Source: CBDCWO01 sp965223405
Lineage (GTDB): Bacteria > Bacteroidota > Bacteroidia > Chitinophagales > Saprospiraceae
NCBI GenBank assembly: GCA_965223405.1
Contig: CBDCWO010000006.1
Span: 930,001-994,000 of the forward strand
DNA length: 64,000 nucleotides
Reading direction: 5' to 3'
The translations under genes were made by a program, and so were the position numbers. Of the stretch, positions 16,823 through 25,999 are shown one piece after another (the stretch's first letter is position 1; every line of letters starts with the position of its first letter). The notes below the pieces were generated by a model that was not told where the DNA came from, searched no databases, and saw only the letters and a program-made list of their open reading frames with translations.

Positions 16823-17570
16823 TTTTTATGGTGTCGAATTGGCTGTAATTCACGACCAGGATTATAAAGACCTTGGTCTGGAAGGAGCTCGGTTTTTAAA
16901 AGACAACCTGACTTCAGCTGGCATTACTCAAGGTATAATTGTCAATTTAGGTTGTGGATCCGGACATGTTGAAAAGTACTTTGCCGATACGGATTTTGAA
17001 ATGATCGGTGTGGATCTGTCGCCGGAAATGATCAAGCTGGCAAAAATTAATGCGCCTCAAGCCCAATTTATCTGCAATTCCTTTATAGATTTTCCGCTAC
17101 CAGATTGTGTGGCCGTAACCGCCATAGGAGAAGTATTTAACTATCTGGCCGATTCCAGAAATAACTATGAAACTCTGATCAGCCTATTTAAAAGGATCAA
17201 AAGCCATCTGGTACCCGGAGGGATATTTGTTTTTGATTTTTTAGAACCCAAAGTATATCAGATCCTTGATCATCCTTTCAAAATTATTGAAAATGATCGA
17301 TATACGATGATTATAGAATATTTGGATCATCCGGAGCACCAACAAATGAGCAGGAATATAACCACTTTTACTGCCGTGGAAGGCTTGTACCAGAAATCAT
17401 TTGAAAAACATCAACTTCAGTTATTCGATCGAGACTGGATTGAAGGACAATTGCGAAAGATAGGTTTTGAAATTAAACAAATCTCGGGATACGGCCCACT
17501 CAAGTTTAGGCCTAAGCATAACGGATATTTGTGTATCAATCAGACCACACCTTCATCGGCAAAGCTGTAA
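16812..17570 (+). CDS. Class I SAM-dependent methyltransferase
   Basis: A 252-residue methyltransferase of the 7-beta-strand type. Motif I is VNLGCGSGHVEKYF, followed by IGVDLSPEMIKLAK (motif for the ribose hydroxyls), and a later GGIFVFDFLEP strand. The substrate is not evident. It is the last gene of the surE-lpxB group, overlapping lpxB by 11 bases and overlapping the convergent radC by 31 bases at the 3' end. Confidence 0.85.
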   Translation: MDGNFYGVELAVIHDQDYKDLGLEGARFLKDNLTSAGITQGIIVNLGCGSGHVEKYFADTDFEMIGVDLSPEMIKLAKINAPQAQFICNSFIDFPLPDCVAVTAIGEVFNYLADSRNNYETLISLFKRIKSHLVPGGIFVFDFLEPKVYQILDHPFKIIENDRYTMIIEYLDHPEHQQMSRNITTFTAVEGLYQKSFEKHQLQLFDRDWIEGQLRKIGFEIKQISGYGPLKFRPKHNGYLCINQTTPSSAKL

Positions 17571-18229
17571 TAGCCGTTATCCGAAAATATTATGTGATCT
17601 AACAATGGAATATCCAATATTTGGCCGGCTTCTCTCAATTTTTTGGTAATCTGTAAATCAACAGAACTAGGTTTTAGTTGACCGCTGGGGTGGTTATGCG
17701 AAACAATTATGGAAGTCGCTTTTTTATCCAACGCTTTTTTAAATATAATCTTCGGATCGACAATGGTAGCTGCTCGTCCTCCAATGCTGACTTTCTGCGA
17801 TTCGATGACCTCGTTGGCCCGATTAAGCATGATTATCCAAAATTGTTCGTGATCCAGATCCATTAGAAGGGGTTGCAAGTAATTATAAATATCTTTACTA
17901 CAGGTAATTTTAGTCTTCACTTCCGGTGACTCGTGCAACCTTCTTCTTCCAAGTTCCATGGCCGCCACAATGGTCACCGCCTTTGCTTTGCCAATCCCAT
18001 TGTATTTCAACAAATCATTAAATGACCATTTGGATAATATGGACAACCGATTATCTACATCTTTCAGGATCTTTTGGGATAGGGTTACGGCACTTTGCTG
18101 TGGCGATCCGGAACCAAGCAGGATGGCCACTAATTCAGCGTTGGACAAAGATTCTCTTCCCTTTTTAATCAATTTTTCTCTGGGTTGATCATCTGATGAC
18201 CATGACTTAATAGTAAATTTTTTCGTCAT
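17540..18229 (-). CDS. radC: RadC family protein (JAB/MPN domain)
   Basis: 229 residues: an N-terminal helix-hairpin-helix region (NGIGKAKAVTIVAAMELGRR) and a C-terminal JAMM-type metal site with SHNHPSG and the downstream Asp in SSVDLQIT. Known RadC proteins keep this architecture. The historical repair role has been questioned, so the true activity is uncertain. The 3' end overlaps the methyltransferase gene on the other strand. Confidence 0.93.
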   Translation of the reverse strand: MTKKFTIKSWSSDDQPREKLIKKGRESLSNAELVAILLGSGSPQQSAVTLSQKILKDVDNRLSILSKWSFNDLLKYNGIGKAKAVTIVAAMELGRRRLHESPEVKTKITCSKDIYNYLQPLLMDLDHEQFWIIMLNRANEVIESQKVSIGGRAATIVDPKIIFKKALDKKATSIIVSHNHPSGQLKPSSVDLQITKKLREAGQILDIPLLDHIIFSDNGYYSFADEGVV

Positions 18230-18320
18230 CTGAAATTATGGCTAAGATTATTTAATCAAGAAGTCATTTAAGTCATTTAAAGAAATGAAAGATAACCATT
18301 TCAAAAAAATAGGACCAAAA

Positions 18321-19463
18321 TTACTTCTCCAAAGCAGCTGTAAGATCCAGGATCAGGTCATCCGCATCTTCTATACCAATACTTAATCGTATCAATGAAT
18401 CAGTAAGTCCCACTTTCATCCTTTCTTCTTTTGGAATGGATGCATGTGTCATACTCGCCGGGTGGCCTATCAGGCTTTCTACTCCTCCCAGGGATTCGGC
18501 CAAAGAAAAATAGTGGGTTCCACCAAGTACCCGATGAGCGGACTCTATTGAATTATCCACCAGATCAAATGATATCATGGCACCAAAAAGAGTCATTTGT
18601 TCCCTGGCGATATGGTGATTGGGATGTGAAGTAAATCCGGGGTAATACACATGACTCACCCGCGGATGTTCATTTAAAAAATGAGCAATGGCTGAAGCGT
18701 TGGCACATGATCTTTCCATGCGCAGATGAAGGGTCTTGATTCCCCTCAGAGATAGAAAACAGTCCTGAGGTCCAGGAATCGCTCCTGCTGCATTTTGGAC
18801 AAAATAGAGTTGTTCTGCAATTTGATCGTTGTTAGTGACTACTGCTCCCAAAACTACATCGGAATGACCAGCAATATACTTGGTTACCGAATGAACTACG
18901 ATGTCGGCCCCCAAATCCAACGGATTTTGTAGAAATGGGGAAGCAAAGGTATTGTCAATACATACCAGGATATTGTGTTTTTTTGCCAGTTTACAAACGT
19001 GGGCAATATCAATAATACTTAACATGGGATTGGTAGGGGTTTCAATCCACATCAGCCGTGTGTTCTCGGTAATATTTTTCTCGATATTTTCCTTCATGGA
19101 TAGATCTTCAAATCGACCTACTAAACCAAATTTTTCATAGATTTTACGAACGATCCTAAAGGATCCGCCATACAAATCATTATTTGCGAGGATTTCATCA
19201 CCAGGTTCAAGCATTTTCAGGATAGCATCCATTGCCGCCATGCCACTGCTAAAACAAATTCCAAATTGCCCATTTTCTAAAGCTGCAATACTGTTTTCGA
19301 GAGCGGAGCGGGTTGGATTCTGAGTTCTTCCGTATTCATATCCCTGATGTTCTCCCGGGGCAGTCTGAACATAGGTTGAGGTTTGAAAAATCGGAGTCAT
19401 GATAGCTCCGGTAGAAGGATCAGGATCGATCCCCGCATGAATAGCTTTGGTTGCAAACTTCAT
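18321..19463 (-). CDS. Cystathionine gamma-synthase/lyase family PLP enzyme
   Basis: Cys/Met metabolism PLP enzyme, 380 residues. N-terminal FATKAIHAG, PIFQTSTYVQ, the YGRTQNPTR loop, FSSGMAA, ETPTNP and the PLP lysine in HSVTKYIAGHSDV are all present. The ESLGGVESLIGHPASMTH segment is also standard. Family members interconvert homoserine esters, cysteine, cystathionine and homocysteine; synthase and lyase cannot be told apart from sequence alone. It lies downstream of the HU terminator and probably has its own start: TATTTTTG at 19487-19480 is a possible -7 box. Confidence 0.9.
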   Translation of the reverse strand: MKFATKAIHAGIDPDPSTGAIMTPIFQTSTYVQTAPGEHQGYEYGRTQNPTRSALENSIAALENGQFGICFSSGMAAMDAILKMLEPGDEILANNDLYGGSFRIVRKIYEKFGLVGRFEDLSMKENIEKNITENTRLMWIETPTNPMLSIIDIAHVCKLAKKHNILVCIDNTFASPFLQNPLDLGADIVVHSVTKYIAGHSDVVLGAVVTNNDQIAEQLYFVQNAAGAIPGPQDCFLSLRGIKTLHLRMERSCANASAIAHFLNEHPRVSHVYYPGFTSHPNHHIAREQMTLFGAMISFDLVDNSIESAHRVLGGTHYFSLAESLGGVESLIGHPASMTHASIPKEERMKVGLTDSLIRLSIGIEDADDLILDLTAALEK

Positions 19464-19482
19464 TCATTCAAATTTTGTGCAA

Positions 19483-19520
19483 AAATAAAAAAAGGCAATC
19501 CGACTTTCTCGAATTGCCTT
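19483..19520 (-). terminator. Terminator after the HU gene
   Basis: Minus strand: AAGGCAATTCGA, loop GAAAG, TCGGATTGCCTT (one mismatch), then TTTTTATTTTT. It separates the HU gene from the downstream PLP enzyme gene. Confidence 0.8.
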
Positions 19521-19560
19521 ATTTTATTTGTTAACAATTAATGTCTAACAGTGCAGCGTA

Positions 19561-19833
19561 TTAATTTAAAGCGTCGGTCAAAGCTTTACCAGCTTTAAAC
19601 TTAACTACTTTTTTCGCAGGAATGTTAATTACCTTACCGGTCTGTGGATTCCTGCCTTGTCTGGCATTGCGTTCATTTACTGAAAAAGTACCAAAACCAA
19701 TCAAGGATACTTTTCCTCCACCTTTCAAAGTGCTTTCAACACCATTAACTACTGCATTTAAAGCATCACCAGCTTGTGCTTTTGTAATTCCAGCTGCATT
19801 TGCAATGTGATCAATGAGATCTCCTTTGTTCAT
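19561..19833 (-). CDS. HU family DNA-binding protein
   Basis: Nucleoid protein of 90 residues. The start at 19833 (MNKGDLIDHIANAAG) is the family's usual one; an upstream in-frame ATG at 19905 would add 24 residues unlike HU and would lie upstream of the predicted transcription start. The GFGTFSV segment and the DNA-intercalating arm with RNPQTG are intact. It forms dimers that bend DNA. It is monocistronic, with a clear promoter and a clear terminator. Confidence 0.96.
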   Translation of the reverse strand: MNKGDLIDHIANAAGITKAQAGDALNAVVNGVESTLKGGGKVSLIGFGTFSVNERNARQGRNPQTGKVINIPAKKVVKFKAGKALTDALN

Positions 19834-19871
19834 TTTAAATCTTTTTATGTGATATAATCTAATAAACGCCG

Positions 19872-19902
19872 CAAATTTATGTTTAGCTACATATATAAAC
19901 AA
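19872..19902 (-). promoter_or_regulatory. Bacteroidota-type promoter of the HU gene
   Basis: Minus strand TTG (19902-19900), 20 nt spacer, TAAATTTG (19879-19872): an exact match to the TTG-N(about 20)-TAnnTTTG pattern. Predicted start near 19866, giving a leader of about 33 nt before ATG 19833. Confidence 0.75.
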
Positions 19903-19923
19903 CACTTAATACAAATAATTGTG

Positions 19924-19962
19924 TAAAAAAGTCCCAGAAATCAAGGTTTGGGGCACTTTTTT
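19924..19962 (-). terminator. Terminator of the peptide-importer operon
   Basis: An imperfect inverted repeat (AAAAAAGTGCCCCA with TCTGGGACTTTTTT on the minus strand) overlaps the stop codon of the last permease gene and ends in a T-run. Confidence 0.6.
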
Positions 19963-21208
19963 ACTCTTTTTCCAGTTTTTCGTGGTGAGGATTAAGGGAT
20001 TTTAACATTTGATCACCGATTGAATTAAACGCTACCACGGTGAAAAAAAGGGCCAATCCAGGAAAAACCGCCATCCACCAGGCGGCAAAATTACCTCGGG
20101 CCTCCTCTAATAAAGTTCCCCAGGTAACTTTGTCGACTCCTAATCCTAAACCTAAAAAAGATAGGGTCGATTCCAACAAAATGGCAGCGCTAATTCCAAA
20201 AGCAGCGTGAATAATGATGGGGTAAATTACATTTGGCAAAGCATGCCTACTAAGAATTCGATAGGAAGAAAGACCAAATCCCACAGCGGCTAACATATAA
20301 GGTAAATTTCTGATTTTTAACATTTCCGCTCGGGTATATTGTGCAATGATTGGCCATCTCAACAAACCAATAATCACACTTATCGTAATGATACCTGTAT
20401 ATGAAAACAACGGTATCATGGCCATTAATAAGAATATACCAGGTATCGATCTAAACCACTTAATCAATTGTAAAATCAGACTATCAATCATCCAAAATAT
20501 CTTTCGTTGACCTACTTTGGATTGTTTTAGAACAAGATATACGAGACATGATATCACTATTCCTAGAAGGAAACCTTCTAAAAACGTAATAAATCCTGGT
20601 GTTCGATTTTGCCAGATTGGAAAGATGATAGATCCACCTAAAAATGTACACCCCAGACCTAAGCAAACTGCAAAACTCAATGCGATTGAAGCTTTCGTAT
20701 GATTACCGAAATAACCGGCGATCATTCCAAACATCAAACCGATAATTGTTGCAATGAATACCGACAGTAGACCCACAAAAATTGCTACTCTTACCCCAGC
20801 TATCATACCTGCTAGTACATCTCTCCCCAGCAAGTCTGTACCCATCCAATGCCGATACATTAGACCTTTGACATCCTGCTTTTCAAATGGACTGCGGAAA
20901 TTGTCGTTTCTGGTATCTAAGCTGTTTGCATCGTATGGGATTAAAGGATTTAATTGCCATTCAAAAGGGGTGTCTTCATAGTTTTTAAACCTCAACACGG
21001 GGTGATGTGAATGTAACCCAAGATCTGTTCCAACCTTTCTTAGTACAGGAAAGTAGATTTTACCCTCGTATTTACACACAATAGGTACCTCATTCGCAAT
21101 AAAATCGCCTAACAAAGCAAAGACCAAACAAGAGATGACAAAGGGATACGTCCATCTTCCTCCCAGCTGGGATTTAATCCTTGATCCTATTTGCCACCAT
21201 TTTTTCAT
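19961..21208 (-). CDS. ABC transporter permease, OppC/DppC type
   Basis: Inner-membrane permease of the dipeptide/oligopeptide importer class. The C-terminal half has the typical arrangement AAVGFGLSSYRILSRHALPNVIYPIIIHAAF (EAA loop region) and LESTLSFLGLGL. The N-terminal region carries DLLGRDVLAGMIAGVRVAIFVGL, also standard. At 415 residues it is about 100 longer than usual: the extra sequence near 170-260 adds two or more membrane helices. It overlaps the OppB-type gene by 4 bases. No ATPase gene is in the window, so the importer must borrow or have one elsewhere. Confidence 0.88.
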   Translation of the reverse strand: MKKWWQIGSRIKSQLGGRWTYPFVISCLVFALLGDFIANEVPIVCKYEGKIYFPVLRKVGTDLGLHSHHPVLRFKNYEDTPFEWQLNPLIPYDANSLDTRNDNFRSPFEKQDVKGLMYRHWMGTDLLGRDVLAGMIAGVRVAIFVGLLSVFIATIIGLMFGMIAGYFGNHTKASIALSFAVCLGLGCTFLGGSIIFPIWQNRTPGFITFLEGFLLGIVISCLVYLVLKQSKVGQRKIFWMIDSLILQLIKWFRSIPGIFLLMAMIPLFSYTGIITISVIIGLLRWPIIAQYTRAEMLKIRNLPYMLAAVGFGLSSYRILSRHALPNVIYPIIIHAAFGISAAILLESTLSFLGLGLGVDKVTWGTLLEEARGNFAAWWMAVFPGLALFFTVVAFNSIGDQMLKSLNPHHEKLEKE

Positions 21209-22611
21209 TTGCGAATCAATCCTTTAACCCTGGGATCAAGCCAGGCATAAAACACATCAGTTATTAAAATTCCAATTGAAGTCAGTAATGCCGTTAAAAC
21301 CACTATGCTAAGCACAATATTCCAATCCTTAAACTCAATCGCTTGCAACATCAATCGACCCATTCCCGGAATATTAAAGATGTATTCAATGGTAATTGAA
21401 CCGGCAATAGCTGCCGGAATGATCGAGCTAAACACCGTGGCCAAAGGAAAAAGAGCGTTTGGAAATGCGTGTCTCCAAATTCTTTTTTTCTTGCCCAATC
21501 CCTTGGCTTTGGCAGTAATCATATATTCCTGTAAAAGTTGTTCATCCATTCCAGCCTTTATCATCCGGGAGAGGTAAGCTAAGGAGGTAATCACCAGGCA
21601 AAACACAGGCAGGACTAACTTGGAGCCGGTAAGGAGGAAACGTTCTCCAAAAGTTCCACCCATGTAAGCCTCGACAACTCCTACGGTTGGAAAGATATTC
21701 GTCCATGCTCCAAACTCATCCGTAGTAAAAAAGACCACTAGCAAGGTTGCCAGCAAAAACACAGGAATGGAATAAAAAAAGTAAATGATCGTTTGGATCC
21801 ATTTCCTGGCAAACTTTGAAGCAAAAGCACTTAGATATACCCCCAAAGGAATGGAAATTAATAAGGAGAGCAGTATCGCGATCAAATTTATGGATAAGGT
21901 CCATGAAAGAGCCTCTTTGATTTTGGTATTGGCAGAGCGTCCATCCTGCAAAGATCTTCCAAAATCTCCTTTCAATAAGTTACTTATCCAAATATGAAAT
22001 TGATTTTGTGCACCATGCCAACGTAAAGCAGGGATACCCAATGACCGGTTCGGCATAGTATTAAGAGTCGAGCTTAGTTTTTCAAATTGAATCTTGAGTG
22101 ATGGAGAGTTGATGACGGTTGAATCAACCAGCGCAGAATTCACAATACTTCTTCCCTTGGCAGATATTCCGGTTGAGTAGAAATTAAGTAGGTAGGATCC
22201 TATCCGTGTACGATCGTCAGCCGATATTTTCAGAAGTGAGTCTACGATATTTCGGGCAATGTCGTTTATATCCTGCACCAGATTCCAATGACCTCCGGAT
22301 TGATAATACCAACTTCTAAGCCGATATTTATCCTCTTTCACCGCCATGGTAAACAAGGTATCCGGATATGAAGCAGGAACTATTGAAAAATAAAACAGGG
22401 GGCGATCCAAGTTGAGTTGAGCAGCTATCTGATGATATCTTTTAAGTGATGTTCTTTTTGAAGATGTGAATTTAGACTCAAAAGATGTTGGTCCAGTCAG
22501 TTGTAAAACAGCATCTCCAGGCATCATCCTGGTCATTAAAAATACCAGGATGCACACAGTAGTTATGGTCACTATGGTACCAAATAACCGCTGAAGCACA
22601 AAACCAACCAT
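21205..22611 (-). CDS. ABC transporter permease, OppB/DppB type
   Basis: Partner permease, 468 residues against the usual 310-340. The N-terminal helix with VFLMTRMMPGDAV and the C-terminal core (GLGKKKRIWRHAFPNALFPLA, then IEYIFNIPGMGRLMLQAI) match the family. The excess is an insert of roughly 150 residues (about 45-205) after the first helix, predicted to face the periplasm. It begins 17 bases after the stop of the binding-protein gene. The insert may contact the substrate-binding lipoprotein, but this is inference. Confidence 0.88.
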   Translation of the reverse strand: MVGFVLQRLFGTIVTITTVCILVFLMTRMMPGDAVLQLTGPTSFESKFTSSKRTSLKRYHQIAAQLNLDRPLFYFSIVPASYPDTLFTMAVKEDKYRLRSWYYQSGGHWNLVQDINDIARNIVDSLLKISADDRTRIGSYLLNFYSTGISAKGRSIVNSALVDSTVINSPSLKIQFEKLSSTLNTMPNRSLGIPALRWHGAQNQFHIWISNLLKGDFGRSLQDGRSANTKIKEALSWTLSINLIAILLSLLISIPLGVYLSAFASKFARKWIQTIIYFFYSIPVFLLATLLVVFFTTDEFGAWTNIFPTVGVVEAYMGGTFGERFLLTGSKLVLPVFCLVITSLAYLSRMIKAGMDEQLLQEYMITAKAKGLGKKKRIWRHAFPNALFPLATVFSSIIPAAIAGSITIEYIFNIPGMGRLMLQAIEFKDWNIVLSIVVLTALLTSIGILITDVFYAWLDPRVKGLIRK

Positions 22612-22628
22612 TAATTTATTTGACTAAT

Positions 22629-24395
22629 TTATTGATCTTCAAATTCAGGATTCAAAGTAAAATAGTTTTCGAAATATCCGGGTCTTAAGATAGATGCCTG
22701 AGCTTTGATTCGGCTACTCGTAATAAACAATTTTGAAGGTGAAAATAAAAAGAGCACCGGTTGTTGGTCATAAACAATTTCCTGGAATTTAAAATACCAT
22801 TGCTTTCGCTTCACAGGATCAATCTCTTCTCGTAGTTGTTCAATGATCCGATCGCTTTCTTCATTTCCAAATCCTATAAGGTTACCAGACTTTTCCAAAT
22901 AACTTTCCGTATGCCAATTTTGAAACGGATCATACTCACCGGGAGATTGACTATTTCCTAAAGCAGCAAGTTCAAAATCACCGGCAGATGCATGTTTTAC
23001 TATCTCAGAAATTGATGCTAACGGGACAATATCGATCTTTATTCCAATCTTTTCAGCAGACTCCTGCAAGATGAGTGAAATATTTTTTCCCAGTGGTCTT
23101 TGAGTCACAAATACCCTCAACACACATTCCGTCAGTGCTCCGTTTATGACTTTATCAACAGTGCCATTTTGATTGGTATCTTCCCAACCTGCTTGTGACA
23201 AATAGGTCCTTGCTTTTTCGGGAGCATATTCTATTGGTTTTAAGTCGGTATTATAATTGGGACTGGCGGGATTAATGGGGCCGGCCGTACGTTGTGCGTA
23301 TCCACCCATATGACTTTCGATCACTTCATCGACATTCAGAATATGTGCTATTGCCTTTCTCACTTCAACTTCTTTCAAAATGGGATGTTGATTGTTCATG
23401 GCAAAATAAAAATAGAGAAATTGACGGTGAGCATGAAATGCATATCGATTTGAATCACCCGATTCTTTCATTTTGTTAAAATTCACCTGATCGTTAATTT
23501 CAACCAAATCCACATTCCCTTCTTTCAATGAGGTAATAGCGACCTGCTCATCAGGTATGATCTGAAATACCAATCGCTGAGGGTTATTGGTAAACACTGG
23601 CATTTTTTGACTTAGTTCCTCTCCCCACCAATTGGACTTTTTGGCCAGAGATAAATATTGATTTGCTTGCCAATCAACCAAGTAGTACGCTCCACTTCCA
23701 GAAAGATCAGACCTACTCAAAGGCTCATCCGTAAATATGCCCGAGAATCGATTGAGAGCGGAGTCTTGAGCCAAGTCCAGGTTGTTTTGGTCCGGATATC
23801 TGATTTGGTCATAGCTATAATTAGCTAAGATTCCCTGACGATCATAATGATATTGAGGAAGTATGGGCCAATTAGTGGCGCCTTCCAAAGCAAGAAGATA
23901 TTCTCTGTTCACCACAATGGCAAATTCTGATGGATCACTCTCATTTAGCTCAAAGTTCAATATCGATTCTACATAGGGCGCCAAACCACTAGAAGCACAT
24001 TGAGGCAACAATGCACATTTAGCAGTAAAAACCACATCCTTACCAGTTATTGGAGTATCATTATCCCATTTGGCCTCATCACGAATTTTAAACAAATATT
24101 TTAATTCTCCTTTATATGGACCATTTTCTATAATTGTAGGCAAAGGCAGATCTTCTAGTAGTATCGGCTCATAATCCATCGAGAAGGGATTAAATTCTGC
24201 TAATGGTTGAAAAATAAACTTATTGATATGGGTCGCACCACTTGTTGTAGACAGAATTGGATTTAAACGGTCAGGTTCATCATTGAGTCGAACTCGAACT
24301 GTAAACGATGATTCTGATGGTTGATCAGATTTACAGGCAATAAAATAAAACAGGAAAAAAATAAAACAAAACCGGATTAAATAACTTGTATTCAT
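22629..24395 (-). CDS. Peptide-type ABC transporter substrate-binding lipoprotein
   Basis: 588-residue extracytoplasmic solute-binding protein of family 5. A signal peptide ends in the lipobox FIAC with Cys21. RLNPILSTTSGATHINKFIFQPL and GKDVVFTAKCAL are the family's conserved N-terminal regions, and the HPILKEVEVRKAIAHILNVDEVI segment is the central one. It is the first gene of the importer operon, upstream of the OppB- and OppC-type permeases. Substrate is likely a peptide or a similar ligand; nickel and other uses exist in the family. Confidence 0.9.
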   Translation of the reverse strand: MNTSYLIRFCFIFFLFYFIACKSDQPSESSFTVRVRLNDEPDRLNPILSTTSGATHINKFIFQPLAEFNPFSMDYEPILLEDLPLPTIIENGPYKGELKYLFKIRDEAKWDNDTPITGKDVVFTAKCALLPQCASSGLAPYVESILNFELNESDPSEFAIVVNREYLLALEGATNWPILPQYHYDRQGILANYSYDQIRYPDQNNLDLAQDSALNRFSGIFTDEPLSRSDLSGSGAYYLVDWQANQYLSLAKKSNWWGEELSQKMPVFTNNPQRLVFQIIPDEQVAITSLKEGNVDLVEINDQVNFNKMKESGDSNRYAFHAHRQFLYFYFAMNNQHPILKEVEVRKAIAHILNVDEVIESHMGGYAQRTAGPINPASPNYNTDLKPIEYAPEKARTYLSQAGWEDTNQNGTVDKVINGALTECVLRVFVTQRPLGKNISLILQESAEKIGIKIDIVPLASISEIVKHASAGDFELAALGNSQSPGEYDPFQNWHTESYLEKSGNLIGFGNEESDRIIEQLREEIDPVKRKQWYFKFQEIVYDQQPVLFLFSPSKLFITSSRIKAQASILRPGYFENYFTLNPEFEDQ

Positions 24396-24462
24396 GAAGA
24401 AAGTTGTAGGATAAATAATAGTTTAATAAAAGTAACGAAACATTGCCTAAAGGTATTTGTAG

Positions 24463-25371
24463 ATGGAACAAAAAAAAGAAAAAGTTTTAATCGCCGGCGG
24501 TACAGGGATGATTGGGCAAAGATTACAACACACTTTACTCAAAAATGGATACCAGGTAAATATCTTAAGCAGAGTAGAGAATTTGGAACTTGACCAATAT
24601 GGATGGAATCCAGCAATAGGACAGATCAATCCAGAGGCCTTTGCCGGGGTCACCAAAGTCATCAATTTATCCGGAGCGGGAATAGCAGATAAAAGATGGA
24701 CACCCCAGAGGAAAGAAGTATTACATCAAAGCAGAATACAGAGCACCAAATTATTATGGTCTACCATTAGAGATCTAAAGCAAAAGCCGAATGTTTTTAT
24801 CAATGGTTCGGCGATTGGATATTATCGGGATCAAGGCAGCCGGTGGATCTCGGAAGATTCCCATCCCGATGATGATTTTCTGGGTACCCTATGTACAGAA
24901 TGGGAAAATGTTTTTACAGGACATGCTGTCCCGAGCGTGCGTAGTCCAATTATCAGAGTCGGCATGGTACTGGATCCCACAGGTGGGATTTTAGCCCAGC
25001 TCATGAAGACCTACAAATTTGGTTTTGGCACCTATTTTGGCAATGGGCAAATGTATTATTCTTGGATTCACTATCAGGACCTGGTAGATCTCATGGTTCA
25101 TATTATGGAGACGGATTCCTTACGTGAAATATACAATGGGGTGGCTCCAAATCCTACGCCCATGAAAGATTTGGTGCAGGTGATTGGAAAAATCAAAAAA
25201 ACACACCTAGTGTTACCGGTCCCCAAATTGGCTATGAAAATAGCTATGGGACAAAGAACAGAGATGATCTGGAAAGGATCAAGAGTCTCAGCGGAGAAAG
25301 TCAAAAAATCAAATTATACGTTTCAATATCCTTCGATCAACAAGGCATTAGAACATTTACTTGCCGAATAA
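24463..25371 (+). CDS. TIGR01777 family NAD(P)-binding epimerase-like protein
   Basis: 302-residue short-chain dehydrogenase/epimerase-like protein. The Rossmann glycine motif is IAGGTGMIGQRL. NLSGAGIADKRWTPQRKEVLHQSRI, and the FINGSAIGYYRDQG segment with its Tyr are diagnostic of the TIGR01777 (YfcH-like) group. Function within the group is not established. It is divergent from the importer operon and stands alone. Confidence 0.9.
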   Translation: MEQKKEKVLIAGGTGMIGQRLQHTLLKNGYQVNILSRVENLELDQYGWNPAIGQINPEAFAGVTKVINLSGAGIADKRWTPQRKEVLHQSRIQSTKLLWSTIRDLKQKPNVFINGSAIGYYRDQGSRWISEDSHPDDDFLGTLCTEWENVFTGHAVPSVRSPIIRVGMVLDPTGGILAQLMKTYKFGFGTYFGNGQMYYSWIHYQDLVDLMVHIMETDSLREIYNGVAPNPTPMKDLVQVIGKIKKTHLVLPVPKLAMKIAMGQRTEMIWKGSRVSAEKVKKSNYTFQYPSINKALEHLLAE

Positions 25372-25431
25372 TTCCAAAAAGGTAATCTGATCTACAGAGA
25401 TAAAGCGATCAAAGGCTTTCTAAAGGACACA

Positions 25432-25863
25432 TCAATGATCAAATACTTCTATATTTTTTGACTTTACAACCAGGTCTGTAAATTTCCCTCTGAATCGGGT
25501 AGCTCTCACAATATGATTGTCGATCCAGTGGTAATTTCCGCCCCTTGGTTTCCCCATTAACAAGTGATGATATTTAAATCCAAACTTTCGTAGCCACTCT
25601 TCCGTAATTTCACGATGTTCTTCAGTTCGGGAGGTCCAATAAGTAATTATATGTCCTTCTTCAAACCATTTATTTATGACGTCTAATGCGTCAGGATAAG
25701 GAACTACCGTGATCATCCTTTCCGGTTCTTCATTCGGAATATCTTCACAAATGGTTCCATCAATATCGATTAAAAAATTTTTAATCTCATCAGGAAGGAT
25801 CGGGCTCAGTTTTTCACCTTTTTCATTTACGATTTGCTGTAATGACTGAGTTTCATCTTTCAT
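25432..25863 (-). CDS. HAD superfamily phosphatase-like protein
   Basis: 143 residues with HAD motifs: IDIDGTICED (motif I with the nucleophile Asp), TYWTSR (motif II), and MGKPRGGNYHWIDNH carrying the Lys and acidic residues of motifs III/IV. No cap domain is inserted, so the substrate may be a phosphorylated macromolecule or sugar. Similar small Bacteroidota proteins are often annotated as phosphoheptose isomerase, which the motifs do not support. It stands alone downstream of the TIGR01777 gene in convergent orientation. Confidence 0.75.
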   Translation of the reverse strand: MKDETQSLQQIVNEKGEKLSPILPDEIKNFLIDIDGTICEDIPNEEPERMITVVPYPDALDVINKWFEEGHIITYWTSRTEEHREITEEWLRKFGFKYHHLLMGKPRGGNYHWIDNHIVRATRFRGKFTDLVVKSKNIEVFDH

Positions 25864-25999
25864 TGATCATAGAATTGTTAAAAACACTTTTAGATTTAAT
25901 TTTAATCCAAACTGTGAAGTACGGGTAATTTTTCTAATCCCGGAAGGATGAGCGAGAATTTTTTTTCATATTTTCCGATATGCAACTACTCACAGAATT

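Noticed and set aside
19834..19905. N-terminal extension of HU from an upstream ATG
   Set aside because: The extra 24 residues do not resemble HU proteins, and the predicted transcription start lies downstream of this ATG.
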